Shown here piece by piece: positions 24,909-32,961 of a stretch of DNA of 64,000 bases. A program made the translations under genes and the position numbers. The number at the start of each line of letters is the position of its first letter. Positions within the stretch are counted from its first letter, which is position 1. The notes beneath the pieces were generated by a model that was not told where the DNA came from, ran no database searches, and saw only the letters and a program-made list of their open reading frames with translations. Source of the stretch: Pararhizobium sp. (lineage in GTDB: Bacteria; Pseudomonadota; Alphaproteobacteria; Rhizobiales; Rhizobiaceae); the NCBI GenBank assembly GCA_017794825.1, contig CP051237.1, forward strand, positions 3,430,501 to 3,494,500, read 5' to 3'.

Positions 24909-26411
24909 GTGCCAGCTAACAGCATTCTACTTGCCATTTCACTTGTTGTGATTGCAGCAACAGGTGTCTGGGGCGTTGTTGACCCACAAGGCATCGTTTC
25001 AACGGCGACAGTATTGGTCGATCAGTATTTCACGAGCCGTGGCTGGTTCGTAATGCTTTCGGTTTCTGGCATGTTAATCTTCTGTTTAGCCCTCGCATTT
25101 TCGCGCTATGGGAATATTCGTCTTGGCGACGACGACGATCGCCCCGAATTCTCGACTCCTTCCTGGATAGCAATGCTCTTTGCTGCTGGAATGGGCGTTG
25201 GCTTGCTGTTTTGGGCGGTGGCGGAACCGCTCACTCATTTCGTTTTCGCGAGGGAGTACATGCCCGATGGACTAGCTGCCCAACGGGCCCTGATGGCAAC
25301 GAATTTTCACTGGGGTATTCATGCTTGGGCGATTTACGGTTCGACGGCTCTGGCAATAGCCTATTTCAGCTTTCGCCGCGGAACACCGATGCTGGTGAGC
25401 GCTCCCATACAGTACCTGTTTCCGGGTGAACAATGGGCGAAGATCGTCGGTTGGCTTTCAGATTTCATGGCGATTGTCGCAATCGCCATTGGCGTCGGCG
25501 GGTCCATCGCGATGGGCGCCTTCCAGATCGCGGATGGGGTGGACGTTCTGATAGGCGGCAGCAGCGCCTCGCCGCGGTTGATCGCGGTCGTGTTCCTTCT
25601 GATGGTGATCGCCTATATCCCGCCGCTTCTGGTGGACCTCGGGAAAGGCATGTCGCGGCTTTCGAACATCGCCATGGCTATCGCCATTGCTCTGATTGTC
25701 TTTGCAGTCGTATTTGGACCAACCCAGTTTCTTCTGAATTCCGTGCTCGTCGGATTTGGAGAATATGTGGCCGGCGCTGTTCAGCAAGGGTTCAAGACAC
25801 CGGTCTTCTACAACGATGCGCTTGGCCAGTGGTTCAGCGACTGGACATTGACCTACATGGTCTGGTGGATCGCCTGGGGTCCGTTCGTGGGTGTGTTCGT
25901 CGCCCGGATTTCGAGGGGGCGCACAATCCGAGAATTCGTTCTGGGCGTGCTCATCGGACCGACCCTTTTTTCGGTCGTCTGGTTCGGAGCTTTCGGCGGA
26001 ATCGGTCTGTTCGAAACGCTGAGAGGCGCCGGATCATTGGCGCAGATGACGTCGACGAATGTGGAGCGTGTAACTTTCGCCCTGCTGGATCTACTGCCTC
26101 TCACATTCCTTACGACAAGCGCGACGATCATCGCCGCCTTCCTGTTTATTGTAACAAGCGTCGTCAGCGCAGCTTTCGTTCTGGCGACGTTTTCCACCGG
26201 CGGAGACCCGGACCCCAAGCCTAAATTCCGGTTGATTTGGGGCGCTCTGCTCGGTCTTCTTGGAAGCGCCATGATCCTTTCCGGATCAATAGACGCCGTC
26301 AAGAAGCTGATTGCGCTTGGCGCCCTGCCGTTTGTTTTTATTACCGTTCTACTGATTGTATGTCTTGCGCGGGCGTTGGCGGAGGAGACGAAAAGCCATG
26401 CTGACCGGTAG
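24909..26411 (+). CDS. BCCT-family transporter (glycine betaine/choline/carnitine type)
   Basis: The 500-residue protein has twelve predicted helices and the BCCT signatures GMGVGLLFWAVAEPLTHF (helix 4 region) and VWWIAWGPFVGVFVARISRGRTIREFVLGVL (the Trp-rich segment and amphipathic helix of the family). It would import a quaternary ammonium compound, usually for osmoprotection or as a carbon and nitrogen source. It lacks the long charged N- and C-terminal osmosensor tails of BetP. GTG 24909 is the likely start, though its ribosome site is weak. A 39-codon frame overlaps its 3' end. The IS630 element sits ~120 bp upstream and may have displaced its promoter. Confidence 0.88.
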   Translation: MPANSILLAISLVVIAATGVWGVVDPQGIVSTATVLVDQYFTSRGWFVMLSVSGMLIFCLALAFSRYGNIRLGDDDDRPEFSTPSWIAMLFAAGMGVGLLFWAVAEPLTHFVFAREYMPDGLAAQRALMATNFHWGIHAWAIYGSTALAIAYFSFRRGTPMLVSAPIQYLFPGEQWAKIVGWLSDFMAIVAIAIGVGGSIAMGAFQIADGVDVLIGGSSASPRLIAVVFLLMVIAYIPPLLVDLGKGMSRLSNIAMAIAIALIVFAVVFGPTQFLLNSVLVGFGEYVAGAVQQGFKTPVFYNDALGQWFSDWTLTYMVWWIAWGPFVGVFVARISRGRTIREFVLGVLIGPTLFSVVWFGAFGGIGLFETLRGAGSLAQMTSTNVERVTFALLDLLPLTFLTTSATIIAAFLFIVTSVVSAAFVLATFSTGGDPDPKPKFRLIWGALLGLLGSAMILSGSIDAVKKLIALGALPFVFITVLLIVCLARALAEETKSHADR

Positions 26412-26517
26412 CGCCATCGATACGATCCTGAACTTGCTGACATTTGTGTTCATCGGCGCCTGTGTCTGGCTACTCTTGCGCCCGTTGCCTATACGCAAGG
26501 ACAGCGAAAGAGACTGA
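26398..26517 (+). CDS. Small single-helix membrane peptide overlapping the BCCT gene
   Basis: A 39-codon frame starts at ATG 26398 and overlaps the last 14 bases of the BCCT gene in another frame. The product (start MLTGSAIDTILNLLTFVFIG, end RKDSERD) has one strong hydrophobic helix of ~20 residues followed by a basic then charged tail, as in small inner-membrane accessory subunits. GGAGGAG at 26381-26387 lies 10 bases upstream. Translational coupling suggests a partner or regulator of the transporter. I do not recognise a family; chance is possible but the hydrophobicity and ribosome site argue for a real gene. Confidence 0.55.
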   Translation: MLTGSAIDTILNLLTFVFIGACVWLLLRPLPIRKDSERD

Positions 26518-26528
26518 ATGAGCACCGG

Positions 26529-27179
26529 TTACAGCTTTTTGATTTCATTGACCCTGCGTCGATAAGTGCCCACGATATTGCCAATCATGACGGCGATATA
26601 GAGTACGCCGACGACAGCCTCCAGTCCGGCCGTAAGCCGCGCGACAGGAGCAATCGGAAGAATGTCGCCATAACCGAGGGTCGTCAGCGTGATCAGGCTG
26701 AAATAGATCAGTGATGACCAGAGGTCCGAATCAAGCGGGAATTCGAACGAACCCGGTTGCCAGCGTTCAATCTGCACAAACAGCATCGCCCAGGTCATGG
26801 CCAGCAGAATGTAGCCGAAAACAGCGCCGATCAGAGCGTCCAGATCGCCCGCTTCCCTTGCGAGCAGATTGTGGAACGTAACAAGCAAGGCGCCGGCGAG
26901 CATGACGGCAGAAAACGCCGCCACGAAGCCGTGCATCGCATCGGCGAGCAGCGCCGCTACAGTGGCGGCGAACCATAATGCCGCGACCACGGCCCCGATG
27001 ATCCGACCGCGCGTGTGGGTGACGCTCGTAACCAAGGCCGCCACAACGACGAATTCGAACAGGGCGAGACTGATCAACTCTGCGAGTGTGGAGCCGCCGA
27101 AGAGCGGCGCCAGAAAAACCGCCAGCAGGAGAAGGATCAGCAAAAGACCCCAGCGCAGTCCCTTTACATCCGGTAGCAT
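26529..27179 (-). CDS. Potassium-channel-type ion channel protein
   Basis: The 216-residue protein has about five or six helices, with a pore loop holding the K+ selectivity signature TLGYGD (residues 167-172) between the last two. This is the ion-channel-2 (Kch/two-transmembrane pore) module, preceded by extra helices without the positively charged S4 of voltage-gated channels. No RCK/TrkA-N domain follows, so gating is not predicted from sequence; a short basic tail (TYRRRVNEIKKL) ends the protein. It converges on the BCCT operon and lies 53 bp upstream of nothing in its own direction; the Na+/H+ antiporter gene precedes it by 53 bp on the same strand, suggesting a monovalent-cation operon. 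Confidence 0.85.
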   Translation of the reverse strand: MLPDVKGLRWGLLLILLLLAVFLAPLFGGSTLAELISLALFEFVVVAALVTSVTHTRGRIIGAVVAALWFAATVAALLADAMHGFVAAFSAVMLAGALLVTFHNLLAREAGDLDALIGAVFGYILLAMTWAMLFVQIERWQPGSFEFPLDSDLWSSLIYFSLITLTTLGYGDILPIAPVARLTAGLEAVVGVLYIAVMIGNIVGTYRRRVNEIKKL

Positions 27180-27232
27180 GATCGCTTGCTCCGCAGCTTT
27201 TCGACGAAGGGTTGGGCAAAGACGACCCGCGC

Positions 27233-28438
27233 CTAACGGCTTTCCTGTCCGTTACCGAATCTGAAGAGATCAGGCGCATATTTGGCGCTGATTCCATGAA
27301 CGAACGCAGAGACGAGCACCGTGGTGAATGCGATCACAAGAATACCTCCAATCATCTCGATTCCCTTGAAGTCGATCGCCACGAACACCGCAAACAAAGC
27401 TGTCGCGAGGCCGCGCGGACCGAACCATCCGTAAAACAATCGTTCGCTGGCGGACGTTTTCGTGCCAATCAATGAAAGCCATATCGCCAGCGGACGAACA
27501 ACGACCAGAGACAGAACCACGACCAGCAATCCGACCGGCGTGAGATAGGCGAGAGCTTCGGGCACGAACAAGGCCCCGATAAAGAAAAAGCTGAACATGG
27601 CGAAAAACTGCCCGTCGCCTTCAAGGAAGTGTCGGGCATAATGCACTGAACTGTTTGCGGCGTTCGAATAGGCGATGCCGGCCACGAACACAGCGACAAA
27701 GGAGTTTCCGCCGGCGTGTTCAGCGGCAAAGAAGACAAATGCGACGACGACGAGCGTCGCGACCCGGCTCAGACTGTCTTCCATCAGGTTACGCGCCAGA
27801 ACGAAGTTCCGCATCCGGCCAATGGCGTAGCCTCCCACCAGACCCACGGCTGCGCCGATGCCGATCTGGGTGGCGAGAAGTGACAGAAGTCCACTGTTGT
27901 GCTCGTGCGATCCGCCGTCTCCCACTGCCATTCCCGCGAAAAACAACACAAAAGGCAAGGAGAGGCCGTCATTCAGGCCGCTCTCGGCGTTCATCGTGTC
28001 ACGCAGCGTCTGCGGGATGCGGGTGTTGGCCTGAATGGACTGCCCCAGGGCCGCATCTGTCGGCGCCAGCAGGGCGGCCAGCAGGCACGCCTCCCAGAAT
28101 GGCCAGTCCGGCAGCAGCGCCAGGTTGATCATGGCGCCGAAGAGAATTGCCAGCGGCAAACCGATGAAGAGCATGCGCCTGGTGCGCTGTCCGATCTTCA
28201 TCAGGGCCTCCCGGTGGAGAGACGTTGCGTCGGCGAAAAGAAGCAGGGCAAGCGTGATCTCAGCCAGATCGTGAAAAGTCGTCGCCGTGTCCAGATTCAG
28301 AGCAGAGTCGCCCAGTCCAAAGGCTATGCCCAGAGTGAGGAAGACCATAGGCATTGTAACGCCAAAGGCGCTGATTTTGGCCGAGAACATGCAATAGAGA
28401 AGCATGACCAGGGCGATATAGACAAAGTAGTGTTCCAA
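27233..28438 (-). CDS. Na+(K+)/H+ antiporter, CPA1 family
   Basis: About 401 residues with twelve helices and CPA1 hallmarks: LAPTDAALGQSIQ and NAESGLNDGLSLPFVLFFAG, containing the acidic residues of the ion-binding site. It would exchange cytoplasmic Na+ or K+ for protons across the inner membrane. I take TTG 28438 (LEHYFVYIALVMLLYC) as start because GAGAGAGGG precedes it at good spacing and the hydrophobic first helix begins there. The frame stays open much further upstream into the universal stress protein gene, but that extension is hydrophilic and unlikely. It is followed on the same strand by the K+ channel gene and preceded by the stress protein gene, 82 bp away. Confidence 0.85.
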   Translation of the reverse strand: MEHYFVYIALVMLLYCMFSAKISAFGVTMPMVFLTLGIAFGLGDSALNLDTATTFHDLAEITLALLLFADATSLHREALMKIGQRTRRMLFIGLPLAILFGAMINLALLPDWPFWEACLLAALLAPTDAALGQSIQANTRIPQTLRDTMNAESGLNDGLSLPFVLFFAGMAVGDGGSHEHNSGLLSLLATQIGIGAAVGLVGGYAIGRMRNFVLARNLMEDSLSRVATLVVVAFVFFAAEHAGGNSFVAVFVAGIAYSNAANSSVHYARHFLEGDGQFFAMFSFFFIGALFVPEALAYLTPVGLLVVVLSLVVVRPLAIWLSLIGTKTSASERLFYGWFGPRGLATALFAVFVAIDFKGIEMIGGILVIAFTTVLVSAFVHGISAKYAPDLFRFGNGQESR

Positions 28439-28520
28439 TGCGGGGCCCTCTCTCGCCGCAGCCGTTTCAATGAGTACAGTGTCAGAGCATCGGGAAGCCG
28501 GCAAGTGACGTGCGCGACTG

Positions 28521-29381
28521 TCAGCCGGAGCGTGACGGAACGACCAAAATATCAAGCTCGCAGTCTCTGAGCGTTTCTTCGGCGACGCTTCCAAGCAGAA
28601 ACTTTGTCGGACCTGTCCTGCCGTGTGTTCCAACTACGACGAGATCCGTGTGGTTCTCCTCTGCGGCGCGCAATATGGCGTCGGAAACAGACTGCTCCAG
28701 TTTGCGCACCAATGCGAGGCCTGGCTCGAGGCCAGTCTCGCGGACAAAGTAATCCAGCCCTCTGCGCGCTTCATCTTCTTCTTCGCCGATGTAGGTTTCG
28801 ATGTTTTCTCTGGGCTGCATCGCGCGTTTCATCAGGGACTGCGCGGGAGTATCGAACACGTTGAGGACGACGCACTCAGTTCGATCAAGGAATCCAAGCG
28901 ATCGCACAGTTTCCACGGTGGTTCTGGAACGATCGGAAAAGTCCGTGGCAATCAATATGCGGCTATAGCTTTTGCCAGGCGTTGAATTCGCCACGAGAAC
29001 AGGACGCTGGATCTGGCGGATCGTTCGCTCAACCGTCGTACCGATCAGTATGTCACGGAACAACTGGCGGCGATGTGGCCCCATCACCACGAGTTCTGCA
29101 TCCAACTCATCGGCTTTTTCGGCAATCAACTGACTTGGTTCGCCTGACAGAACCTTGAAGTCGCACTCGAACCTGTCCTGATCTTTGATGCTGTCGACCA
29201 TATCGCCGAGCAACGCTGCGGCCTCCCGCTCCATAGTCTTACGCATCGACACCGGCTGATCGTCATTGATCACGTGAAGCAGTACGATGTTAGCGGAGTA
29301 CTCCTCGGCAATAAGGCGCGCTCTACGACAGGCGCGATCGGAGCGGGTCGAAAAATCCGTAGCAACGAGGATTGTTTTCAT
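28521..29381 (-). CDS. Tandem universal stress protein (two UspA domains)
   Basis: The 286-residue protein is two UspA domains in tandem (residues ~1-140 and ~145-286). Each begins with a hydrophobic strand followed by ATDFS (ILVATDFSTRS, ILIATDFSDRS). The second carries a complete ATP-binding motif GTHGRTGPTKFLLGSVAEE (G-2x-G-9x-G-S); the first has the degenerate GPHRRQLFRDILIGTTVE. Tandem Usp proteins act in stress adaptation in the cytoplasm, often under oxygen limitation. It heads a leftward cluster with an antiporter and a K+ channel. A 15-base motif at 29490-29504, about 110 bp upstream of its start, recurs before fabI and a porin gene. Confidence 0.92.
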   Translation of the reverse strand: MKTILVATDFSTRSDRACRRARLIAEEYSANIVLLHVINDDQPVSMRKTMEREAAALLGDMVDSIKDQDRFECDFKVLSGEPSQLIAEKADELDAELVVMGPHRRQLFRDILIGTTVERTIRQIQRPVLVANSTPGKSYSRILIATDFSDRSRTTVETVRSLGFLDRTECVVLNVFDTPAQSLMKRAMQPRENIETYIGEEEDEARRGLDYFVRETGLEPGLALVRKLEQSVSDAILRAAEENHTDLVVVGTHGRTGPTKFLLGSVAEETLRDCELDILVVPSRSG

Positions 29382-29489
29382 TTTGGATTTCCGCTTGCTT
29401 CTGCCGAAATGTCGCGCCGGTTAATCGCCGCTCTTCCCTTGTTTGAGACACGAAATACTTTCAAGCATCAAGGACCGGTCTTCCGGCAA

Positions 29490-29504
29490 GTGATTTACTG
29501 TAAC
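29490..29504. promoter_or_regulatory. Stress-region motif, copy upstream of the universal stress protein gene
   Basis: GTGATTTACTGTAAC at 29490-29504 matches 13 of 15 positions with the minus-strand reading of 54082-54096 (fabI/BASS region) and 13 of 15 with 36050-36064 (porin region). It lies ~110 bp from the stress protein start on one side and ~100 bp from the small secreted protein gene on the other. Binding protein unknown. Confidence 0.5.
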
Positions 29505-29601
29505 TCACACCCTTTCTCTGTGTAGGAGCGCAATATTCTTTTAGGGATGAATTTATCTGGGGCGCCGCCGGTCCTGTTACCAGAACACAAGGTCATTTCA
29601 G

Positions 29602-29979
29602 ATGAAAACAGTCAATCGCCTGATTATGAAGCGGCGCGCAAGGCCAATGCCGAAATGGGCTCTTTCTACCGTAGTACTGGCGACCGTGTTTGGCAATTCC
29701 GAGCGCGTCGCGGCTCAATCTGATCCGCCGGAATTGCCGTTCGCAATCTTGTGCTGGAGCGAGGAAGGGCAAAATTGGCGCTACGGCTATCTGGCGACCG
29801 TCACCCGTGACAACAGGGCCACCTATTTCTCACCCAATGGACAGCTTTCAGTAGGCGTCGGGTCTGATGGCGTCGTTCAGGAGCCATCCGATAGACCCGC
29901 CGTCAACGATTGCTTCGGACGGTCCATTGAAGATTTGCGAGCTGCGGGGCGCGTTCTTGATTTTCCTTCCGGAGAATAG
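29602..29979 (+). CDS. Small secreted hypothetical protein
   Basis: The 125-residue product has a basic N-terminus (KRRARPMPKW), a hydrophobic stretch (ALSTVVLATVFG) and a likely signal cleavage near VAAQ, followed by ~80 mature residues with two cysteines (ILCWSEEG and NDCFGRS) that could form a disulfide. I do not recognise a family. AAGGTC precedes ATG 29602; ATG 29626 or 29647 could also serve. It is the only rightward gene among leftward stress and TRAP genes and converges on dctM 7 bp away. Periplasmic location is inferred. Confidence 0.6.
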   Translation: MKTVNRLIMKRRARPMPKWALSTVVLATVFGNSERVAAQSDPPELPFAILCWSEEGQNWRYGYLATVTRDNRATYFSPNGQLSVGVGSDGVVQEPSDRPAVNDCFGRSIEDLRAAGRVLDFPSGE

Positions 29980-29986
29980 AACCCGA

Positions 29987-31246
29987 TTATTTCAGCAATC
30001 CGAGCGCGATCCATGGCTGCGCCAAAACGAGCAGCAGGCAAAGGATCATTATCAGGATCCAGGGAATAGCAGCCCGGCAGATAAAGCCGAATTTCTCATT
30101 GAACGCCGCCGTTGCGACAATCAGGTTGATTCCGAACGGGGGCGTCAGTGTGCCAATTTCCAGATTGAGCGTCATCAGCACCCCGAGATGCGTGGCGCTG
30201 ACGCCATATGCATCAGCGAGGGGGCGTAGCAGCGGAATGGTCACCACCATGGCCGAGGCGGCGTCCATGAAGCAACCAAGGACGATCAACAGAAGGTTCG
30301 TCAAGAAGAGGAATGCAAAGGCGTCTGGTGCGTTCGCCAGCATGAAATCGACGAGTTTCTGGGGCACGTGCTGTTCCGTCAGTGCAATATTGATGCTGAA
30401 AGCGATCGCCACCAGTGGCAGTATCGCTCCCAGCAGCTTGCCGGAGGCAACGGCGATCTCGCCGTATTCAACAAAATCGATTTCCCGATATACGAACGTC
30501 TCTATACAGACAGCGTAGACGAGTGAGATCGTGGCGGCTTCCGTCGGCGTCATATAGCCGGAATAGATTCCCCCGAGCATAATGACCGGCATGGCCAACG
30601 CGTATTTGCCTTCCCGCAGCGCGTCCAAAATCGATTTCGTCGAGCTGTGGTGTGCGCGCAGACGCCGGTTGACGAACATTGCATAACTCGAAAATGCGGC
30701 CGTGAGCAGCAAGCCTGGGCCGAGCCCGGCGATGAACAGATCGGTTACAGAACTTTGGGAAAGGACGCCGTACAGGATCATCGGAATGGAGGGTGGAATA
30801 ATGATGCCGAGGGACCCGCCAGCGCAAATCGCGCCGATGGCGAAGGATTTCGTGTATCCATCGCGCAGCAAGGCTGGATACATTACCGTACCCACAGCAA
30901 GCATGGTGACGATTGAAGATCCCGACACCGCGGAGAATATGGCGCATGACAGAATGGTCGCCAGCGCCAGTCCGGCCGGCAGCCGTCTGGTGACAACGAC
31001 CATGATATCAACCAGACAGCGAGCCATCCTGCCGCGATTCATCACGGAGGCGAGCAGCAGAAACAGCGGTATGGAAAGGATCAGTTCCTGGTCCAGGGCG
31101 TTCCACATGTCCTGGGCGATATACTCGATCGAGTGTCCGCCATAGACAATATGGAGATAGGCCGCGACAGCCAGCAGGATCAGTACGAGATTGACCCGCA
31201 AAAGCATCAGGGCAACGATGAGTGCAAGAAACCAGAATATCGCCAT
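29987..31246 (-). CDS. dctM: TRAP transporter large permease (DctM)
   Basis: The 419-residue protein is a 12-helix DctM large permease with family segments SGSSIVTMLAVGTVMYPALLRDGYTKSFAIGAICAGGSLGIIIPPSIPMILYG (read across residues ~120-170) and a C-terminal repeat. It couples Na+ entry to import of the solute bound by the DctP receptor. Its start overlaps the stop of the small permease gene by one base (TGATG), showing tight coupling. This is the last gene of a dctPQM operon. Substrate is usually a C4-dicarboxylate or other organic acid; not resolvable here. Confidence 0.92.
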   Translation of the reverse strand: MAIFWFLALIVALMLLRVNLVLILLAVAAYLHIVYGGHSIEYIAQDMWNALDQELILSIPLFLLLASVMNRGRMARCLVDIMVVVTRRLPAGLALATILSCAIFSAVSGSSIVTMLAVGTVMYPALLRDGYTKSFAIGAICAGGSLGIIIPPSIPMILYGVLSQSSVTDLFIAGLGPGLLLTAAFSSYAMFVNRRLRAHHSSTKSILDALREGKYALAMPVIMLGGIYSGYMTPTEAATISLVYAVCIETFVYREIDFVEYGEIAVASGKLLGAILPLVAIAFSINIALTEQHVPQKLVDFMLANAPDAFAFLFLTNLLLIVLGCFMDAASAMVVTIPLLRPLADAYGVSATHLGVLMTLNLEIGTLTPPFGINLIVATAAFNEKFGFICRAAIPWILIMILCLLLVLAQPWIALGLLK

Positions 31247-31749
31247 CAGGGCGCCTGCAGGCGCTCTGGTGGCGCGATATCGGGCCAGACCGCATAACCG
31301 AGATACCTCACGGCGGAGAGGAGAAACGCGGTGGGCAATACCGCCTGGATCGGCCAGATCAGCCAGCCAAGTGCAAGATCACGTTCTTCGATTTCAAATG
31401 AGAACGCCACGAACCGGCATGCAAAATAGCCAACAGCGAAAAGGATGGCGGACGATGTTAGAAACCCCAGTCGCCGAACTGTCGGCTCCAGTGATTTCGG
31501 AATGCACCAGTCAAGGAACTTCGGACGCAAATGGCTGCCGGCCGTCGTCGCCAGTCCGAAGCACGCCATGACGCAGACGATCATGGCGTACACGGCAACG
31601 CCGGATGCGCCGAGAACGCCGTGTCCGACGAGCTCACGTCCAGCGACGCTTACCATTGCAGCAACGACGATGATCGCGAAGGCGAGTATTGTTGCTACAC
31701 GCTCCACCTGATGGATAAAGTGGAATGCGGAACAGCAAATGGCTTTCAT
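31246..31749 (-). CDS. dctQ: TRAP transporter small permease (DctQ)
   Basis: The 167-residue protein has four predicted helices, the DctQ pattern, with conserved features around MACFGLATTAGSHLRPKFLDWCIP. It scaffolds the large permease in the inner membrane. It lies between the receptor gene (16 bp away) and dctM (1-bp overlap). The N-terminal cysteine- and histidine-rich stretch (KAICCSAFHFIHQVE) is unremarkable for the family. Confidence 0.85.
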   Translation of the reverse strand: MKAICCSAFHFIHQVERVATILAFAIIVVAAMVSVAGRELVGHGVLGASGVAVYAMIVCVMACFGLATTAGSHLRPKFLDWCIPKSLEPTVRRLGFLTSSAILFAVGYFACRFVAFSFEIEERDLALGWLIWPIQAVLPTAFLLSAVRYLGYAVWPDIAPPERLQAP

Positions 31750-31764
31750 AGAGGATAGCCGATC

Positions 31765-32757
31765 CTAGTTACATTCGGCTTTGGCTTCCAGGATAGCATC
31801 CATAAACCGGTCGATATCGCCGCGAAGGCCGTCCTTCGTATTGTTCCAGGATGCCCGTCCGGCCTGCACCCAGATCGCGCGTTCATCAGCGGTTTGGCTG
31901 ACGAGTATTCCTCCGGCATCGACGTGCTGCTGCAAAAGGGCGGTCTCAACATCGTTGATTTCGGCGAGTTCTGTCTCAAACTCTCTCACGTCGAACTCTT
32001 CCTCAAGAAGAACTTTTTGCTCGTCTGAAAGCGCTTGCCAGGCGCGGTTGCTCACCACGACCGCGAGGATATTGTAAACATGCCGGGTGTCCACGAAGAC
32101 CGGCGCGATCTTGTTTATTCCCGCCGCCATGTAATAGACGGAGGACGTGTCGACGCCGGACACCATTCCGGAGGAGACCGCCACTACCGTCTCCGCAGGG
32201 TCCAGCGGAACTTCAACGGCTCCGATAGAAGCGAAGAAATTGATGATCGGCACAACGGGCGCCACTCTGATCTTGATGCTATCGACGTCTGCCGGCAGAC
32301 GTATCTCACGCTTCATTGCGAGGCTTTGCGTGCCGAGCGGAGATAGCGACAAGAGCGTGAACTTTCCGTCGGTCAGGTCCTGCATTGTCGGCAAAAGCTG
32401 TGGAGCGACACATCCGAACTCCTCTCCGGACTCGAACAGATACGGCAATGAAAGGAGCGAATATTCTCCATTCACCGAGCCAAATGCAGGGATTGTGCCG
32501 GACCACATGTCAATTCTTCCGCGTACCGTGTTCTTGAGCGTATCGCTCATTCCCCCGAGTTGCGAACCGGGAAATACGTCGATCACGATGTCTCCCCCGG
32601 ATGCCCTTTTTACGCGGTCCACACGCTGCATCAATTGCCTATGCCAGACAGTTCCTTCCGGGATGGAAGTCGCCAGCTTCAATTTTACAGGCTCAGCGTA
32701 AGCTGGCGCAGCGAAGCAAATGAAGAGAATACCCGAGAGAATTCTGAAGATAGTCAA
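31765..32757 (-). CDS. dctP: TRAP transporter solute-binding protein (DctP)
   Basis: The 330-residue receptor has a signal peptide (residues 1-21, cleavage after AYA) and the DctP fold: LKLATSIPEGTVWHRQLMQRVD, a GGMSDTLKNTVRGRIDMWSGTIPAFGS segment, and KIRVAPVVPIINFFASIGAVEVPLDPAE with the arginine that usually binds the substrate carboxylate. It would deliver a carboxylate ligand to the DctQM permease in the same operon. It begins the operon; 204 bp of noncoding sequence with several A-runs precedes it. Ligand unknown. Confidence 0.9.
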   Translation of the reverse strand: MTIFRILSGILFICFAAPAYAEPVKLKLATSIPEGTVWHRQLMQRVDRVKRASGGDIVIDVFPGSQLGGMSDTLKNTVRGRIDMWSGTIPAFGSVNGEYSLLSLPYLFESGEEFGCVAPQLLPTMQDLTDGKFTLLSLSPLGTQSLAMKREIRLPADVDSIKIRVAPVVPIINFFASIGAVEVPLDPAETVVAVSSGMVSGVDTSSVYYMAAGINKIAPVFVDTRHVYNILAVVVSNRAWQALSDEQKVLLEEEFDVREFETELAEINDVETALLQQHVDAGGILVSQTADERAIWVQAGRASWNNTKDGLRGDIDRFMDAILEAKAECN

Positions 32758-32961
32758 ATTTTCCTATCTCCCGGCTTAATCATTGTAAAAAAATCAAAAA
32801 AATGAAACGACATCAATCCCCAGACCGCGTAGTATACCTAGCTGACAATACTTGTATCACACTCAAAACCCACAGTTAAGTCAGGCTTACCAAGCGTTTA
32901 CTTCGAAGCTGTCTTGGACGTTGTGACAATTTCCGTAGTTGGTTTTTCTGATCCCAGCCTA

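Noticed and set aside
28439..28633. Longer start for the CPA1 antiporter reaching into the stress protein gene
   Set aside because: The extension is hydrophilic, overlaps the neighbour by over 100 bp, and a good ribosome site precedes the TTG at 28438.
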